A stretch of DNA of 64,000 nt from NCBI RefSeq assembly GCF_001625305.1, contig NW_017803943.1:934862-998861 (forward strand), in the 5' to 3' direction. Positions 25,101 to 36,400 of this stretch are shown here, in pieces; the stretch's first letter is position 1; each line of letters starts with the position of its first letter. Both the position numbers and the translations under genes were made by a program. The stretch comes from Branchiostoma belcheri (lineage: Eukaryota > Chordata > Leptocardii > Amphioxiformes > Branchiostomatidae). Under the pieces are notes generated by a model, which saw only the letters and a program-made list of their open reading frames with translations, made no database searches and was not told the origin of the DNA.

Positions 25101-27951
25101 AGGGACGTCCCTCAGATAGGCCTAGGACAGTAAATAGAGGTCTCGTGTTTGGGGACAGGTATATCCTACACACGCGTTGAAGAATCCACCATAGTTATCG
25201 AGAAGAGTAGGGTACCTTCCCGGTGTGAATGGTTAAAACCATACAGACGCACCAGGGCTGGCGGCCACTCCAGACCCTTGCGATTCAGCCCCACCAATTG
25301 TAAGCTCCTCATCACAATTCAGCCCCTGGCTGCGAAGAAAATCATTGCAGCCCCACTTTGTCCCTGTCCTTGTATTGTTTCTTTAATTTAAAAAAAATCT
25401 GTCCCTTCCAGACGCTGGTGGAGTATGACTGGGGAACGGGAGAGCTGGTGTACCACTGTCAGCAGGTCTGGCCCACCGACACACACCGCCAGCTCTACTC
25501 CATCTACGGCCTGCTCCTGCTCTTCGTGCTGCCCATGGCGACCATGGCGCTGTCCTACGGCAGGATCATCAGGGAGATCCTCAAGAGGCGCAGGAAGGTG
25601 AAGACCTTGTCACTTTACTTTACTGTATACGCCCGCTTCTAAATCTATGGGGGCGTCGTGGGGAGGTGGAGCAGGCGTTTCGGGGCCAGTCAAGTCGCCA
25701 TGGGCGCTCAGTGTCTCCGTCGGGCCGTCTATCCAGCGGCGGAGGGGTCTCCCTCTGGCCCTCAGGCCTGACCCTCGGATGTTGAAGGATAAAGTGATGT
25801 TAAGGTGGCATATTGTTGTTGACATAAGGGTTCACTGGTGTAAGTTTGGGTCCCCTAGTTATATAATAGTTTTGGTAAGTGACCTTGCCAAGGTGACTAA
25901 GCTACCACGTAACACCTTGTACTTGGCACCACCCTTACAGGTACTCAGACAGAGGGTGGCGGGGACGGCGGATGAGGCAGAAGAGAAGCACAGCGGGTCG
26001 TTCGTGCGGCAGGAGACGCTGGAGGATTTCCTGGCATTGCCGCACATCCGCGCCGAGCTCTCAGCAGCAACCACATGCGACGAGACGGCAGACAAACCGG
26101 TGCAGAAGTTACGGATAGGAGAGGTTAACAAGGGGTACGAACTCAGCCCCAGAAATTCTAACAACCCACTAGGCGCAGCTTCAAACGAGGAAAATCGTGT
26201 TGGAGAGAGAAACGATTCCGGAGAAGAGGAGACACCAACGTCTACTGATGAGGATCAGATGCCCGCACGGAAGTCATCCAAAGACCTGGTGAGGAAACAC
26301 AAGTCCCTTCCCGTGGTGCTGACATCTTCCGGGAATTCCCGCACGCCCGACCGGCTCGAACAGCGCCGCAACACCGAAGCAGACACGCTGGACCACCCGC
26401 TCCTCCTGCCGCAGCACTCCAAGGAAGAAGTCCGGGAGAGGTGCTTCTTGGAGCGGCTGTGGAGCTTCCGGAGGTCCGTGTCGTGCCGGGGAAGGCCCAG
26501 GACGTCCTCAGAGGAGACAGACAAGGCGCTGGCCGGAAGGAGGAGGGTGAAGCGGGTTGGAGTGAAACGGGACTCCAGCCTGGCCGGAAACTTCTACAAG
26601 TCCACACACGTGCTGGCAGACGAGGAAGGCGTTAAAGTAAGCCTTCACATTGTTTTGTTGTATCTTTTTTATTGAAGTTATGATGGGAAAAAAACTTCAC
26701 ACCCTTATACATTCGTGTTTATGTCTTTGGTCTATGTTTAAGGCGGTGCAATGGCCATGTCAAGTGGGTAGAGTTTACGCCTTGCATTCAGTAGTTCATG
26801 AGTTTGATCCCCAAATTTTGTACATACTACTTAGTACTGAGCATATTTGGAAAAGTGTAAGAGAGTCAAACACACGTACACACCACGTAATGGTGGCACA
26901 TGCCAGTGGGCCAGCCCTCTTCTTTAGTGATTGCACAACTGTGTGGCCCAAAGGCTACAGAAACGGAGACGTACGTCGCCCCATGTACCATATATAGGTG
27001 CGGGAAGGAACTTTTGACTTTTTGAGTTGGTTAAGTCTACACGTTTTTTTTCTCTCCTGCACAGATCTTGCGGATGCTGCTGGTGGTGGTGTTTGTGTTC
27101 GCCCTGTGCTGGGGTCCCCGCCTCATCCTGCTGACCCTGACCAAGTTTAACCTGGTGAACGTTCACACCGAGCTGGTATACGCCCTGGACATCACCTTCC
27201 ACCTGCTGACGTACCTCAACAGCTGCGTCAACCCCGTCTGCTACGCCTTCATGTCACGACACTTCAGACAGAGCTTCAAAGACGTGAGTCTTGTCTCAAG
27301 ATCTTCCCATTCTTTATGTTTACCTTCAAAGAAGGAAAACGTATTGTTTGTATTAGCACTGACCATAAATGTCAGAATGTGAAATGATTGCACAAATATG
27401 CTAGGAATTACAATACACGAAGATTTTCAATTAGAAAATATTTCAATTTTTGGTGCAAAATTTGTTACTTAATGCCCCTTTGACTGTACATTACGGCCAT
27501 TCTTTGCTTACGATGCTGATAGATTGTACGCTTGGGCCCTAACTAAATATGGTAACACAAGTCAGATGTCTGATACTGAATGAAATGATATGAATAAAAA
27601 ATCAAAGTACGTACACAGCCGGTACAGTGTCGATTTGAGGGAAATATGAGAAGAAACTACAGCTAACCCACAGGATTTCATTTTTTCCCATCTCAGACAA
27701 TGTCTTCGGGCTGTAAGAAGAAAGCCCTCGGTCGCCAAGGAACTCCGGACATCCTCCTGACCAGCTACTCCTCCAGACGCCGCCAGCTGGACATCACGGC
27801 CACGGTGTGTGGACTGACCGACGCCGGGACCACGCTGACCGGCCGGCCGAGCACAAGCACGGGGCCGTCCACGCGTATCTCTGTCACCAGCTACGGCCGC
27901 ACCAGCACGGCTACAGCACCGAACAACATGTGCATCACTACAGAGGTTTAG
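19183..27951 (+). CDS. GPCR-A: class A neuropeptide-type G protein-coupled receptor with long third loop, complete, 630 aa
   Basis: Six coding exons: 19183-19595, 24597-24720, 25412-25597, 25941-26636, 27065-27283, 27697-27951. Borders are GT-AG and phases are consistent. Features: N-glycosylation sequons at N12, N15 and N20; GTVGN in TM1; LATAD in TM2; conserved Cys113; ERY at 137-139; ECL2 YHCQQVW with Cys195; Pro in TM5; CWGP at 488-491; NPVCY at 529-533; helix 8 HFRQSF. Exon 4 (232 codons) encodes an unusually long, charged, Ser/Thr- and Arg-rich third intracellular loop; GPCR-B has only about 86 codons there. The tail has a Cys followed by basic residues (possible palmitoylation) and ends TTEV, a class I PDZ-binding motif. 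Similarity in TM6-TM7 points towards CCK/orexin-like peptide receptors; the ligand is unknown. Exon 1 is almost identical in DNA to GPCR-B exon 1. The ATG chosen matches GPCR-B in position and context. Confidence 0.9.
19660..19879 (-). mobile_element. tRNA-derived SINE, minus strand
   Basis: On the minus strand it begins TGGCGTAATGGTCTGG, has a B-box-like GTGCGAACCC, and continues with CCCTTGGGAAAGGCCCT and a TGGGTACCTGGCTTCGG tail. It is in GPCR-A intron 1 and is a diverged relative of the 10174 copy. Confidence 0.7.
20173..20510. mobile_element. Relic of the CCAATGCAATTTCAG inverted-repeat family
   Basis: It shares CCAATGCAATTTCAG, a TCTGTCTGAT core and CATCATTTCATACTT with the better-preserved element at 45295-45466. 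The right part shares AACTTACTACAT and a GACTGTC-type stretch with 48838-48972. Confidence 0.5.
20580..22038. other. GPCR-A intron 1, no gene seen
   Basis: AT-rich to mixed sequence with scattered CpG. No exon, RNA gene or clear repeat was recognised. Confidence 0.4.
22039..22260. mobile_element. Partial copy of the CCTTCGCC-type repeat
   Basis: It contains GCCAAGAAGG, GGATGGATTGTC, GGTAGGTGGGTAGGTCTTGATG and a GCACTGCAGC-AGAACTTTCGG stretch in the same order as the 17075-17977 element. Confidence 0.6.
22745..23122. mobile_element. MITE-like inverted repeat in GPCR-A intron 1
   Basis: The left end (TAGCCTCTATCAGGCTTTAGAAGCGGCTGGAAAGAG, split here across about 36 bases) is mirrored near 23088-23122. 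The same motif forms the intronic half of the repeated unit next to GPCR-A exon 2 (24721-25025), so that duplication probably includes a piece of this element. Confidence 0.6.
24684..25000 (+). repeat. Four tandem copies spanning the GPCR-A exon 2 splice donor
   Basis: Units of 83, 80 and 80 bp repeat the last bases of exon 2 (CGCTCTCGTCTCTCAG) with the donor GTCAGT and the first intronic bases. Copies of the exon edge end at 24720 (real), 24803, 24883 and 24963. Reading past the first donor meets a stop at once, so only the first donor preserves the receptor. Confidence 0.9.
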
Positions 27952-29518
27952 ACAACAAAAGGACAGTTGCGCAAAGCTGGATTGCATGGAAACAGGTAGT
28001 GTTGACATGGGTGAAGTGTTGAAATTTTGGGGAAAAGTAGAAGCTTTCAGAAAGGAGTGGCTATGTTTGCCTGTGTGTGTGTGGTATTCAGCACCAAGGA
28101 CAGGAATGTCTGTGTTCAGCACCAAGGACAGGCATGTTTGTTCATGTATGGGTGGTGTTCAGCACCAAGGAAGGCATGTTTCTCTATGTAGGGTTGTGTT
28201 CAGCACCAAGGACAGGCACGTTTGTGTATGGACTGTGTTCAGCACCAAGGACAGGCATGTTTCTCTATGTAGGGTTGTGTTCAGCACCAAGGACAGGCAC
28301 GTTTGTGTATGGACTGTGTTCAGCACAAAGGACAGGCATGTTTGTCCATGTACACATGTACAGGTTGTGTTCAGCACCAAGGACAGGCACGTTTGTGTAT
28401 GGACTGTGTTCAGCACCAAGGACAGGCATGTTTGTCCATGTACAGGTTGTGTTCAGCACCAAGGACAGGTATGTTAGCCTGTGTGTGGATGGTTTTCAGC
28501 ACCAAGGACAGGTGTGTTTATGTATGGGTGGCATACAGCACCAAGGACAGGCATATTTTGTCTGCATGTATGGGTTGTGTTCAGCACCAAGGACAGGACT
28601 GTTTGTCTATATTTGGGTTGTGTTCAGCACCAAGTACACCAATGTTTGTCTATGTCTGGATTGTGTTAAGCACCAAGGACAGGCATGTTTGTCTATGTAT
28701 GGGTTGTGTTCAACACCAAGGACAGGTATGCTAATGTAATCAGCAAACTTGGAACTGATTGCAACTGTACAACAAATGCACTACTTAACTGTAAATGTGT
28801 TATATACATACCTATATAATAGTGTCTCTGAATAATATATTGTTGTTACTGTTGAATGGCAGTGTTAAGTCTGTAACATATCATTAAATGTCATGACAAG
28901 GGAAACATTTGACAAAGTTGCTGATCAAAGTTTCCAACATCAAGATAAGCTAGGAGATATTCACTGGTGTCTTTTGATGTAATCCTACATCTTTGTACTT
29001 GTAAGCCTGCATCACCAAATTAGTAAGGATCTTATTTTTCCGAGTAATGGATCATAGTATTCCGTAAAATTTGTATGTTTCTGGTAATGTATGTATGTAT
29101 TTTGTAAAATTCATATAATTCTTTGGCACCCTGCCCATGTATTGAGTCAGAAGTTACTTTGAGCCATATATGAATACACAAAAAGAGAAATCATAATTGT
29201 TTAACCAGTGTAAGACTCAAGTTTGAGAGAGGATTTTGCATTCATGTGCACTATCGACTTTTCAAAGTGGCCTTGTATAAAAACACATTCTTACTGGCAA
29301 AGATAGGGCACCTAGCAATCCCACAATCTACCCAACCAGTTTTCCTAAAAAAAAATACAGTTAGCAGTAAGATATGTATACAAAATGTACGTTGATATTT
29401 GTCAAAATGTATTGATTGGTGAATTCGTATGTCTGGAATAGTTTGCATGCATTAAATTCCATTTCGTGCATCAAAATTGTCTTGGGCATTTGTGAGATAT
29501 ATTTTCTTGTGAAATAAA
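27952..29518 (+). terminator. GPCR-A 3' UTR with poly(A) signal at 29513-29518
   Basis: AATAAA at 29513 is the first well-placed signal in AT-rich sequence before the opposing gene. It would give a 3' UTR of about 1.6 kb that includes the minisatellite. UTR extent is inferred. Confidence 0.5.
28087..28735 (+). repeat. Minisatellite in the GPCR-A 3' UTR, about 16 units
   Basis: Units of about 40-50 bp are built on TTCAGCACCAAGGACAGGC plus a variable TGTTTGTCTATGTATGG-type segment. The array starts about 135 bp after the GPCR-A stop codon and should be transcribed in its 3' UTR. Several frames stay open through it because of the repeat. I do not treat it as coding. Confidence 0.9.
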
Positions 29519-29549
29519 ACACCTAAGCCACACAGTAGCCTCTTGAATA

Positions 29550-30781
29550 TTTATTATTCTTCATCTCTCTCCTGGATTGAATCATTACATTTACATTATA
29601 TACACTCTAGTGCACATAGTAGGACGCAGTGGAAGCCTATCATTGCTTGTACCATGTGCATTTTGTAATTTATATTCATTAAATTTGCAAGTGTAAAAGC
29701 TAGGTAAGATGCTATGCAGTCTTCAAGAATTACCCTCTGCAATTATATAAATCTAATAGTTTGCTTTCCTTCCTGTTATCTATCTAAGCCATATCTAGCA
29801 GCCCTGGAGTTGGCACTTGTATGTAAAAGACATAACATCCGGTCAAGTTACCCTTACATTCAGTACACCATGCATTCAAGGTGGGGGGATAGGCCTCTTT
29901 TCCCTTTCCACGAGAAATAGTTCAAAAGAAATTCTTCCCAAACTCTGTGTGTTATTGTTACCAGGTCACCATCACAAATGAAAAATACATAAATCATAAC
30001 AGAGTATGAGCCAGACACCAAGCTTCAAAATCAAGAACGTCGTTGAACACCATGCACAAATTGAAGTTTATGACGTGAGATCACTGCATGAGGTTAGTCA
30101 AAGCAGGTGCTACTTTTAGGCATTTCAAAAGCAAGCCCTTGAAAGATACAAGAATCCTTTGAATACTGGCAAAACTTGGAAATTCAGGGTGTTTGGGAAA
30201 TTGGGAGATCCAGAGAAAACCTGCTTGATTGTGCACATCGGAACCTGGGGGTATACGAAGAAATTGCCACGGCCGTGAAGGAACACAACTTCAATAGCAC
30301 AGCATCTCAGTGCTGATCGAAGGCGAAGGCTCTGAGGGTAAAGTACAAGGATGTACAAGATCACAACAGCCTCAGTGGGACATATCGATGTGTTCCTCCA
30401 CGATTATCACAGTTCTAGGGCTACAGTGCAGCCCCCCTACCCCATGAAAATGGGCAATCTTGAGACAGGGATGACAACACTTCTCTTGATCATAGTGACT
30501 TCACCTCGGGAGCAAGTTCGTACCATGGACACAAAATGGAGTCGTGTGGAGAACTCCAATGGCCAACATTAAATCTTTTTGATTTACCAAAAAGATGAAA
30601 AAGTTCGGATTATAGAATGTTTCCAAAGGAAACAGAACCATGATCCCACACACTGATTGTTAATAAGATGATAGAACTGGACTGAATTGTAAGTAGATCT
30701 ATTCTGTAATGCAGAGGATTTCATCCTTTATTGTTGTGGACATTGCTATGTATACCCTGGAGCTGTGACATGTTGGTGCCA
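29550..30781 (-). terminator. AP3D1 3' UTR with poly(A) signal at 29550-29555
   Basis: TTTATT on the plus strand is AATAAA on the minus strand, about 1.2 kb past the AP3D1 stop. It faces the GPCR-A signal, only 32 bp away, so the two transcripts end back to back or overlap slightly. Confidence 0.5.
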
Positions 30782-33453
30782 TTATGAGGCAGTGACTTTG
30801 ATTTCCTCCATGACATTGGACAGTAGTGAGGCGTCTGAACTCTTCCCATCGATGGAGATGTCACCTCCACCCTGGGACAAACAGAGACAAAGATTAATTA
30901 TACATGTTCATTCATTAAATCTCAAGATGGCTGGGTACACATTGTAGCATTAACCTGGGTAGCTACATTCACTATAGGCTGTTTTCCGAGGGGGGGGGGC
31001 AATGTATTACAAGACATGGAAATGTTACATTCAATCAAACAAAGGAGAACAACATACACGTACAGTACCCTGGGACAAACAGAGAAAAAAATGGATCCTT
31101 GTCAGATAGTATAGCAAGAAAACATCAGTCAAATCATTGGCCTGCCTGCATACACGTAAGTGTCTAGGCCAGGAGCTGTTCAGAACTCTGTTATCATTTA
31201 CTTAAAGGCATGCAACGCAACTTGGAGTTGCATGGCGTAACAGTGAGGTGTTTGACTCAGAACCAAGTGGTCTCGGGTTCGAATCCTGCCATATCACAGA
31301 CCTTAGTGTCCTTGGGAAAAGTTTCTTCACTTCACTCTGGGGGAAATGAATACCCAGCTTGGGACAGGGACGTCCCTACTTACATTTGCCTTGACGAGCA
31401 GACAGATGTGATGACCTTGTGTAGAGCAGCTGTACAGGGATGCACTCTGGTCAATCTGTTCTACAACTACAGGGGAAATCACAACAAGAATTAATACTTC
31501 TATGAACTTTCCTAATGCATTGCTATGGTTACATCTTTGTTTTTAGAAGACCTACATACATATAGTACAGCTAAAGACAAGGCAAATCAAGGCATGGCAG
31601 TCAGTTTGTATAGGTCATCAGTTTTGATTTCATATAACTTGCAGAAACACACACACACAATGTGTCACGCACAAACACACACATGTACACACACAGGCAC
31701 ACAAACACAGGCAGACTAAGCCAAAAATTCACACATACATTGTACAATGGTATGAAGAACGGAATGAATAATGCACTAGTTCTCCTTAAAGACAACAAAG
31801 AGTCTTTAACAAGTATATGTACAAATCTACCTGTGGTTGAGAACTTACTTGCAAAGTGTCCGTAGAAGCAGACCTTAGCCAGGAGGTGTGAGAAGGGAGC
31901 TCCACTGTTGGACAGTTTTATGGAGTATTTGGAGCTGAGGTCTCCACCTTGCAGCAGTCGGGCAAAGGCATCACTGTAAAAAATAAATATAAGGGGACGG
32001 GTAAGCTGTGCATAAACTTATAGAATTAAGAGTCAAGAGAGCCAGGGCCAATTTGGTAGGAAAAAAATTGGACAGTTCTTCGTGGCAAATGTGCAGATCT
32101 TCAGTGTTTGGACACAGAATCAATGATCAGCCAGTCTGATTGTGTTGATTAAAAGTACATGTACTCACTTTATTTAGGAAAAAATACATGTGTTATTGTA
32201 CATTTGACAATTCTACCTCTAGTGAATAACAATTTCTGTTAATGTTTTTCTGTCATAATCTAAGGCCACCAACCAGAGAAAATCATGTTTATGTAGAAGA
32301 CACAAAGTTCACAAGAATGGACCCTAAAAAAGTGGTTTGGTAATGAAAACTGCCCCATTTTTAGCCTCTCAACAAAAGGTTGAGACAAACCTTGAGCAGG
32401 GCGTGGCAACCAGGAATGCAGTACACGGCAGGTAGAGCTTAAAATCCAGCTTCTCACTGGTGGAACTTTCCTCCGTCTGACAACAGAAACAAATAAACAA
32501 ACAGGACATTCATATGTATACATCTAAACAAGGAAAAGTATCTAGTATGTGCTTTGGCTATACACAGTAAGAGCAATGTCACAGAAGCTAGTAACTTCTT
32601 CTTTCTTCAAGTCAGAAAAAGTACATGTATCAAGTCACAATCGAATATGCCTAGTATACAGGGTTCTAGCCAGCCTGAAAATTCTACAATACTACTACAG
32701 CCAATAGAGAATTCGTAAGACAAACGCTACTTTAGTGTGCTGAAGGTTATTACATGTATATACCTTGATGGTGTACGTCAACGTTCCCCGTAGCTTCTGG
32801 GGGACGTTAATACTTTGGACTTGGAACGCAAACTGGCCTTCGTTGAAAGAATCTGGAATAGAAAGAATACAATATATTCAAAAAAGGTACAATTTTAAGG
32901 AAAAGTGACGAAACTGGAAAGTTTCAAACTGACAGAGAGCTAGTTAGTATTGAACTAAACTTAAGGACTGTCCAAAAGTTTCTGCAGCTCACATAATACT
33001 CACTAGGTGGCAGTTGGAATGGTACAGGAACCCCATCATGGGATGTAGCACCAGGCTAAAATGGGAAAAAATAAAAAATATATCAGCACAACAGACATTT
33101 TATAAAATCTATTACCTTTACATATACCTTACATGTACGTCTCACTTAATATGATTGTATCTTAATTCATCCAAAATCAAAAAAAAAAAAGGGAAAAAGA
33201 ATCCCTATCTACAGACACTATTTTTTTCAGGACTGAAGCCGGAAACAAATTTTTCCCTAGGACTTACCAGTCTGTCCATCTTGGTGTTGAGAGAGTCCAT
33301 GACGTTGAACTCCAGTGACTTGAGATGGTGCTGAGCCTGGCTGGTGAAGATGACAGACACGATGAGCTGCTGACCCTGCTGGGGCTGGACACGGGTCTCG
33401 TACGTCATCTTTATGTGGGAGTCCTCCGCGAGAAGTCTGTAACTCGTCATGGG
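30782..33453 (-). CDS. AP3D1: AP3D1 exons 28-34: C-terminal ear (residues about 1006-1241)
   Basis: Exons: 33268-33453, 33004-33055, 32764-32852, 32391-32476, 31849-31973, 31384-31466, 30782-30871. Matching blocks include SYRLLAEDSHIKMTYE, HDGVPVPFQLPP, QKLRGTLTYTIK, QGHHICLLVK and the terminal SNVMEEIKVTAS. Adaptin ears recruit accessory proteins. All phases agree through to the TAA at 30782-30784. Confidence 0.93.
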
Positions 33454-36400
33454 CTGGGGGAGGAAACAAGGAAGGTTTAGTTTATTCCTACCTCCATTAA
33501 AAATTAAAAATAATAAATAACATAAGAAGGTAATATATAGGAAGTTACTTACAGGAAGTGGAGCTGCATCACTACTAGTGAGTTCTTCAAAACCATCTCT
33601 TCCACCCTCTTCTTCCTCATCTGCTACCTTTGATTTCTTTTTCTTCTCCTTTTTCTCCTTCTTCTCTTTCTTTTCCTTCTTTTCTTTCTTGGCCTTCTTC
33701 TTCTTGTGCCTACTGGTGTCCTGTTGGAAAATTGAACACAAATGTAATTATATGAAAAACTATTGCCATCATTTATCCCTGCTGCCTAACTCTGTAACCT
33801 TAAGAAAATTGGTACATTGTAGACAAACGACTACTCAACTGAGCTAATAGTCATGGGGGAACACTTCAAATGGCTTGAACTTATCACACCCTTACCTCAG
33901 CATCTGAATCCACATCTGCAGCAGCTGCTGGTTCAGGTGCTGTCACCTCAACTGCCACCTGGAGGACCAAAAAAATTGCAGTGATGCATGTTTGTATCAA
34001 ACCATAAATTTACTAGTTTCTGTTCTTTCATTGTGTGTGTTATTCCCTTTACATTTGTATCTAATTCTGTACAGGACATGCCTGTAAAGCAGCATGCTTA
34101 GTATATTGAATGCATTTACCCTGTGGAAAGAAAACCAAAATAAATACATGTAAAAAAAATACAGTTTTACAAACTACCAGACATATAAGATTTATAGTAC
34201 AAAACTATGCAGTGAACTATAGAGGAGCTTGATGCTTACCGGAGCATCTTGGCCAGAAAGCCAGAAGTCCAAGTCATCCTACAGTGAAGCAAGAAAATTC
34301 TAGTTAGCACTACAGGTCTATCGAGTTTTCTTGAGTATAATATACAAATAACTACATATACAAAAGAAGTCATTTGCAAGCTGAGAAATACATCTATTTT
34401 GCGAGGAATAAGGTTGCCATGTCTTCCCAAATTCATCTTGAGTACAATAAAATGAGAAACAAGACCAATTTCTACAGAAAGTAATAAAAGTATCTGAAAA
34501 GAGTATTTAAAAATTTGGAGTCTTGGCCCTCTGAAACACTATTGCATGCATTTCATGGGGCAAATTTTGCTGGCAGACTTAGTTTAATAACATCTTTTTT
34601 TATTTCTTTACACACCAATTTTTGTCCGTCAAAAATGCCAAATTAGTTATAATTATTGTAAATCATGAGCAGAAAAACTCAGTCAAAAGCCGGAAAGATA
34701 GACACAGGCTAGCACACTTGATAAAACTGATTTCTATCGTGGATAGGCTTAATTCATACCTTAGGTTCTTCCTTTTTAGGTGTTGAGTCTTTCTTGACAG
34801 GTACAGAAGGTGTTGCTGCTTCTTCCTCCTCACCTGGTGAGGGGATGGCCTCGTGACCCGGGGACATCAACTCTGTAGCTATCAACAAGCTGGGGTGGGC
34901 AGAGTCATCACCGGACTTGTTCCTCTTCTTTTCCTTTTTACTTTTCTGGAAAATAAATCAGGTGGTCATTTCTATTTCATGTAGATCACAGCCTGAAACT
35001 TTAAAGGTGCATTTTGTTACATTTTGTGCCAAAAATGCTGAGAAACTCAGATCCATTGGAAGAAACCACACCTTCTTTTCCTTTTTCTCTTTCTTCTTGT
35101 CTTTCTCCTTGTCTTTCCTGTGGTGTTTTTTTCTTCTCCTCCACAGGTCTGTCCTCAGCAGATGGCGACACGATCCGGTGTGTTCTGACTGGGAGTTTCT
35201 CATCATCCTCCAGTGGTCTGGGGAAAAAACATCAGAAATTTTCCTCATGTTTTGCAAATTTCTTTTCCAGAAGACTTCAGTAACTTTCTTAGTCACTGTT
35301 GGAGAATATAATTTGACCCTAATATTTCAGGACTGAAGCAGGAAACACAACATTTTTCCCCAGGCCTTACCTGTCCAAGTCGATGTCCAGCAGCTTGTGA
35401 GGATCATTGTCATCCAACTCCTGGTCTCCTTCATCTCCTGACTCTGTTGCACCCTGGGATAGGGGAAACATCAGACAGGACATGAAACATGTTGCCATTA
35501 AGGAAAAATGAAAGTGATGTTGATCCAGTTTTAGCTCACTGAAGAGCTCAAGTTGCTTGGGATAAATATTGTAACAGTAAAAGATAGGAAGAAAGAACAT
35601 TATGGGATTCGAACCCTGAACCTTTAGATCTCCTCTCACCTCTGGCATCTCTCCGCCCATGATGTCCACCTTGTGGACCACTGGGACGTCCTCCTCAGAC
35701 TCTGACTTGTGGCGGCGTTTGCTCTTCTTCCCGTGACGTCTCTTCTTCTCCCGCTTTCTCGCCTGGCGCTCTGCCTCCAGGTACTTGTCTGACAATCTCT
35801 TTGTGCCTGACAGAGAAGTGAAGACACTGTCACAACATTGTAACATACAAGTGTGTGTATGACTGGTTCAAAATTTTAAAAGCCCTGTCACTGGAGGCAT
35901 GAAATACCTACATGAAAATACTTGCCTACGTGCCTACCAGAATAGAGAAGTTCTAACATGTCACAGCAAGATCAGATACAATAGACCTTTTCAGAGTTAT
36001 TGGTCATATTAACGTTCTACATTTCTTTCAAGTTTCCTTGTTATTACTGGGCAAGAGCACCACTTTCGTGGCAACAATAGGATGTGAGAGTAAGGTTCTC
36101 AAATACTTACTTTCAGTTTCAAGGAAATTTTCTGTGGCTGGAAATATGATTGGAAAATGGGGGGAAGAAGATGATAAAACTGTTGAAGACGGCAAAAGTT
36201 GACAGCATTCAAAGTCTTAGTCAAGGAAATCGGATGGCTATGAATGTTCTAATGAACCTACAACACAACCACTAGTCTAACCGTGAAAAGGTCTATTGGA
36301 CAGAACACAGGAAAGATAAAACAAACTACAAAATTTTACTCTTACAAATAACAAATCACAGAAATCGAGTTAAGCACATACTTCTAAGAACTCTGTTACT

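Noticed and set aside
19183..27951. Naming the receptors as QRFP, CCK, orexin or trissin receptors
   Set aside because: Features point to peptide receptors with some CCK/orexin-like TM6-TM7 residues, but no diagnostic ligand-family signature can be established by eye.
27986..28739. Three overlapping 140-220 codon frames with repeated QHQGQ or APRTG motifs
   Set aside because: Product of the minisatellite; all frames are open at once, with no start context, signal peptide or homology.
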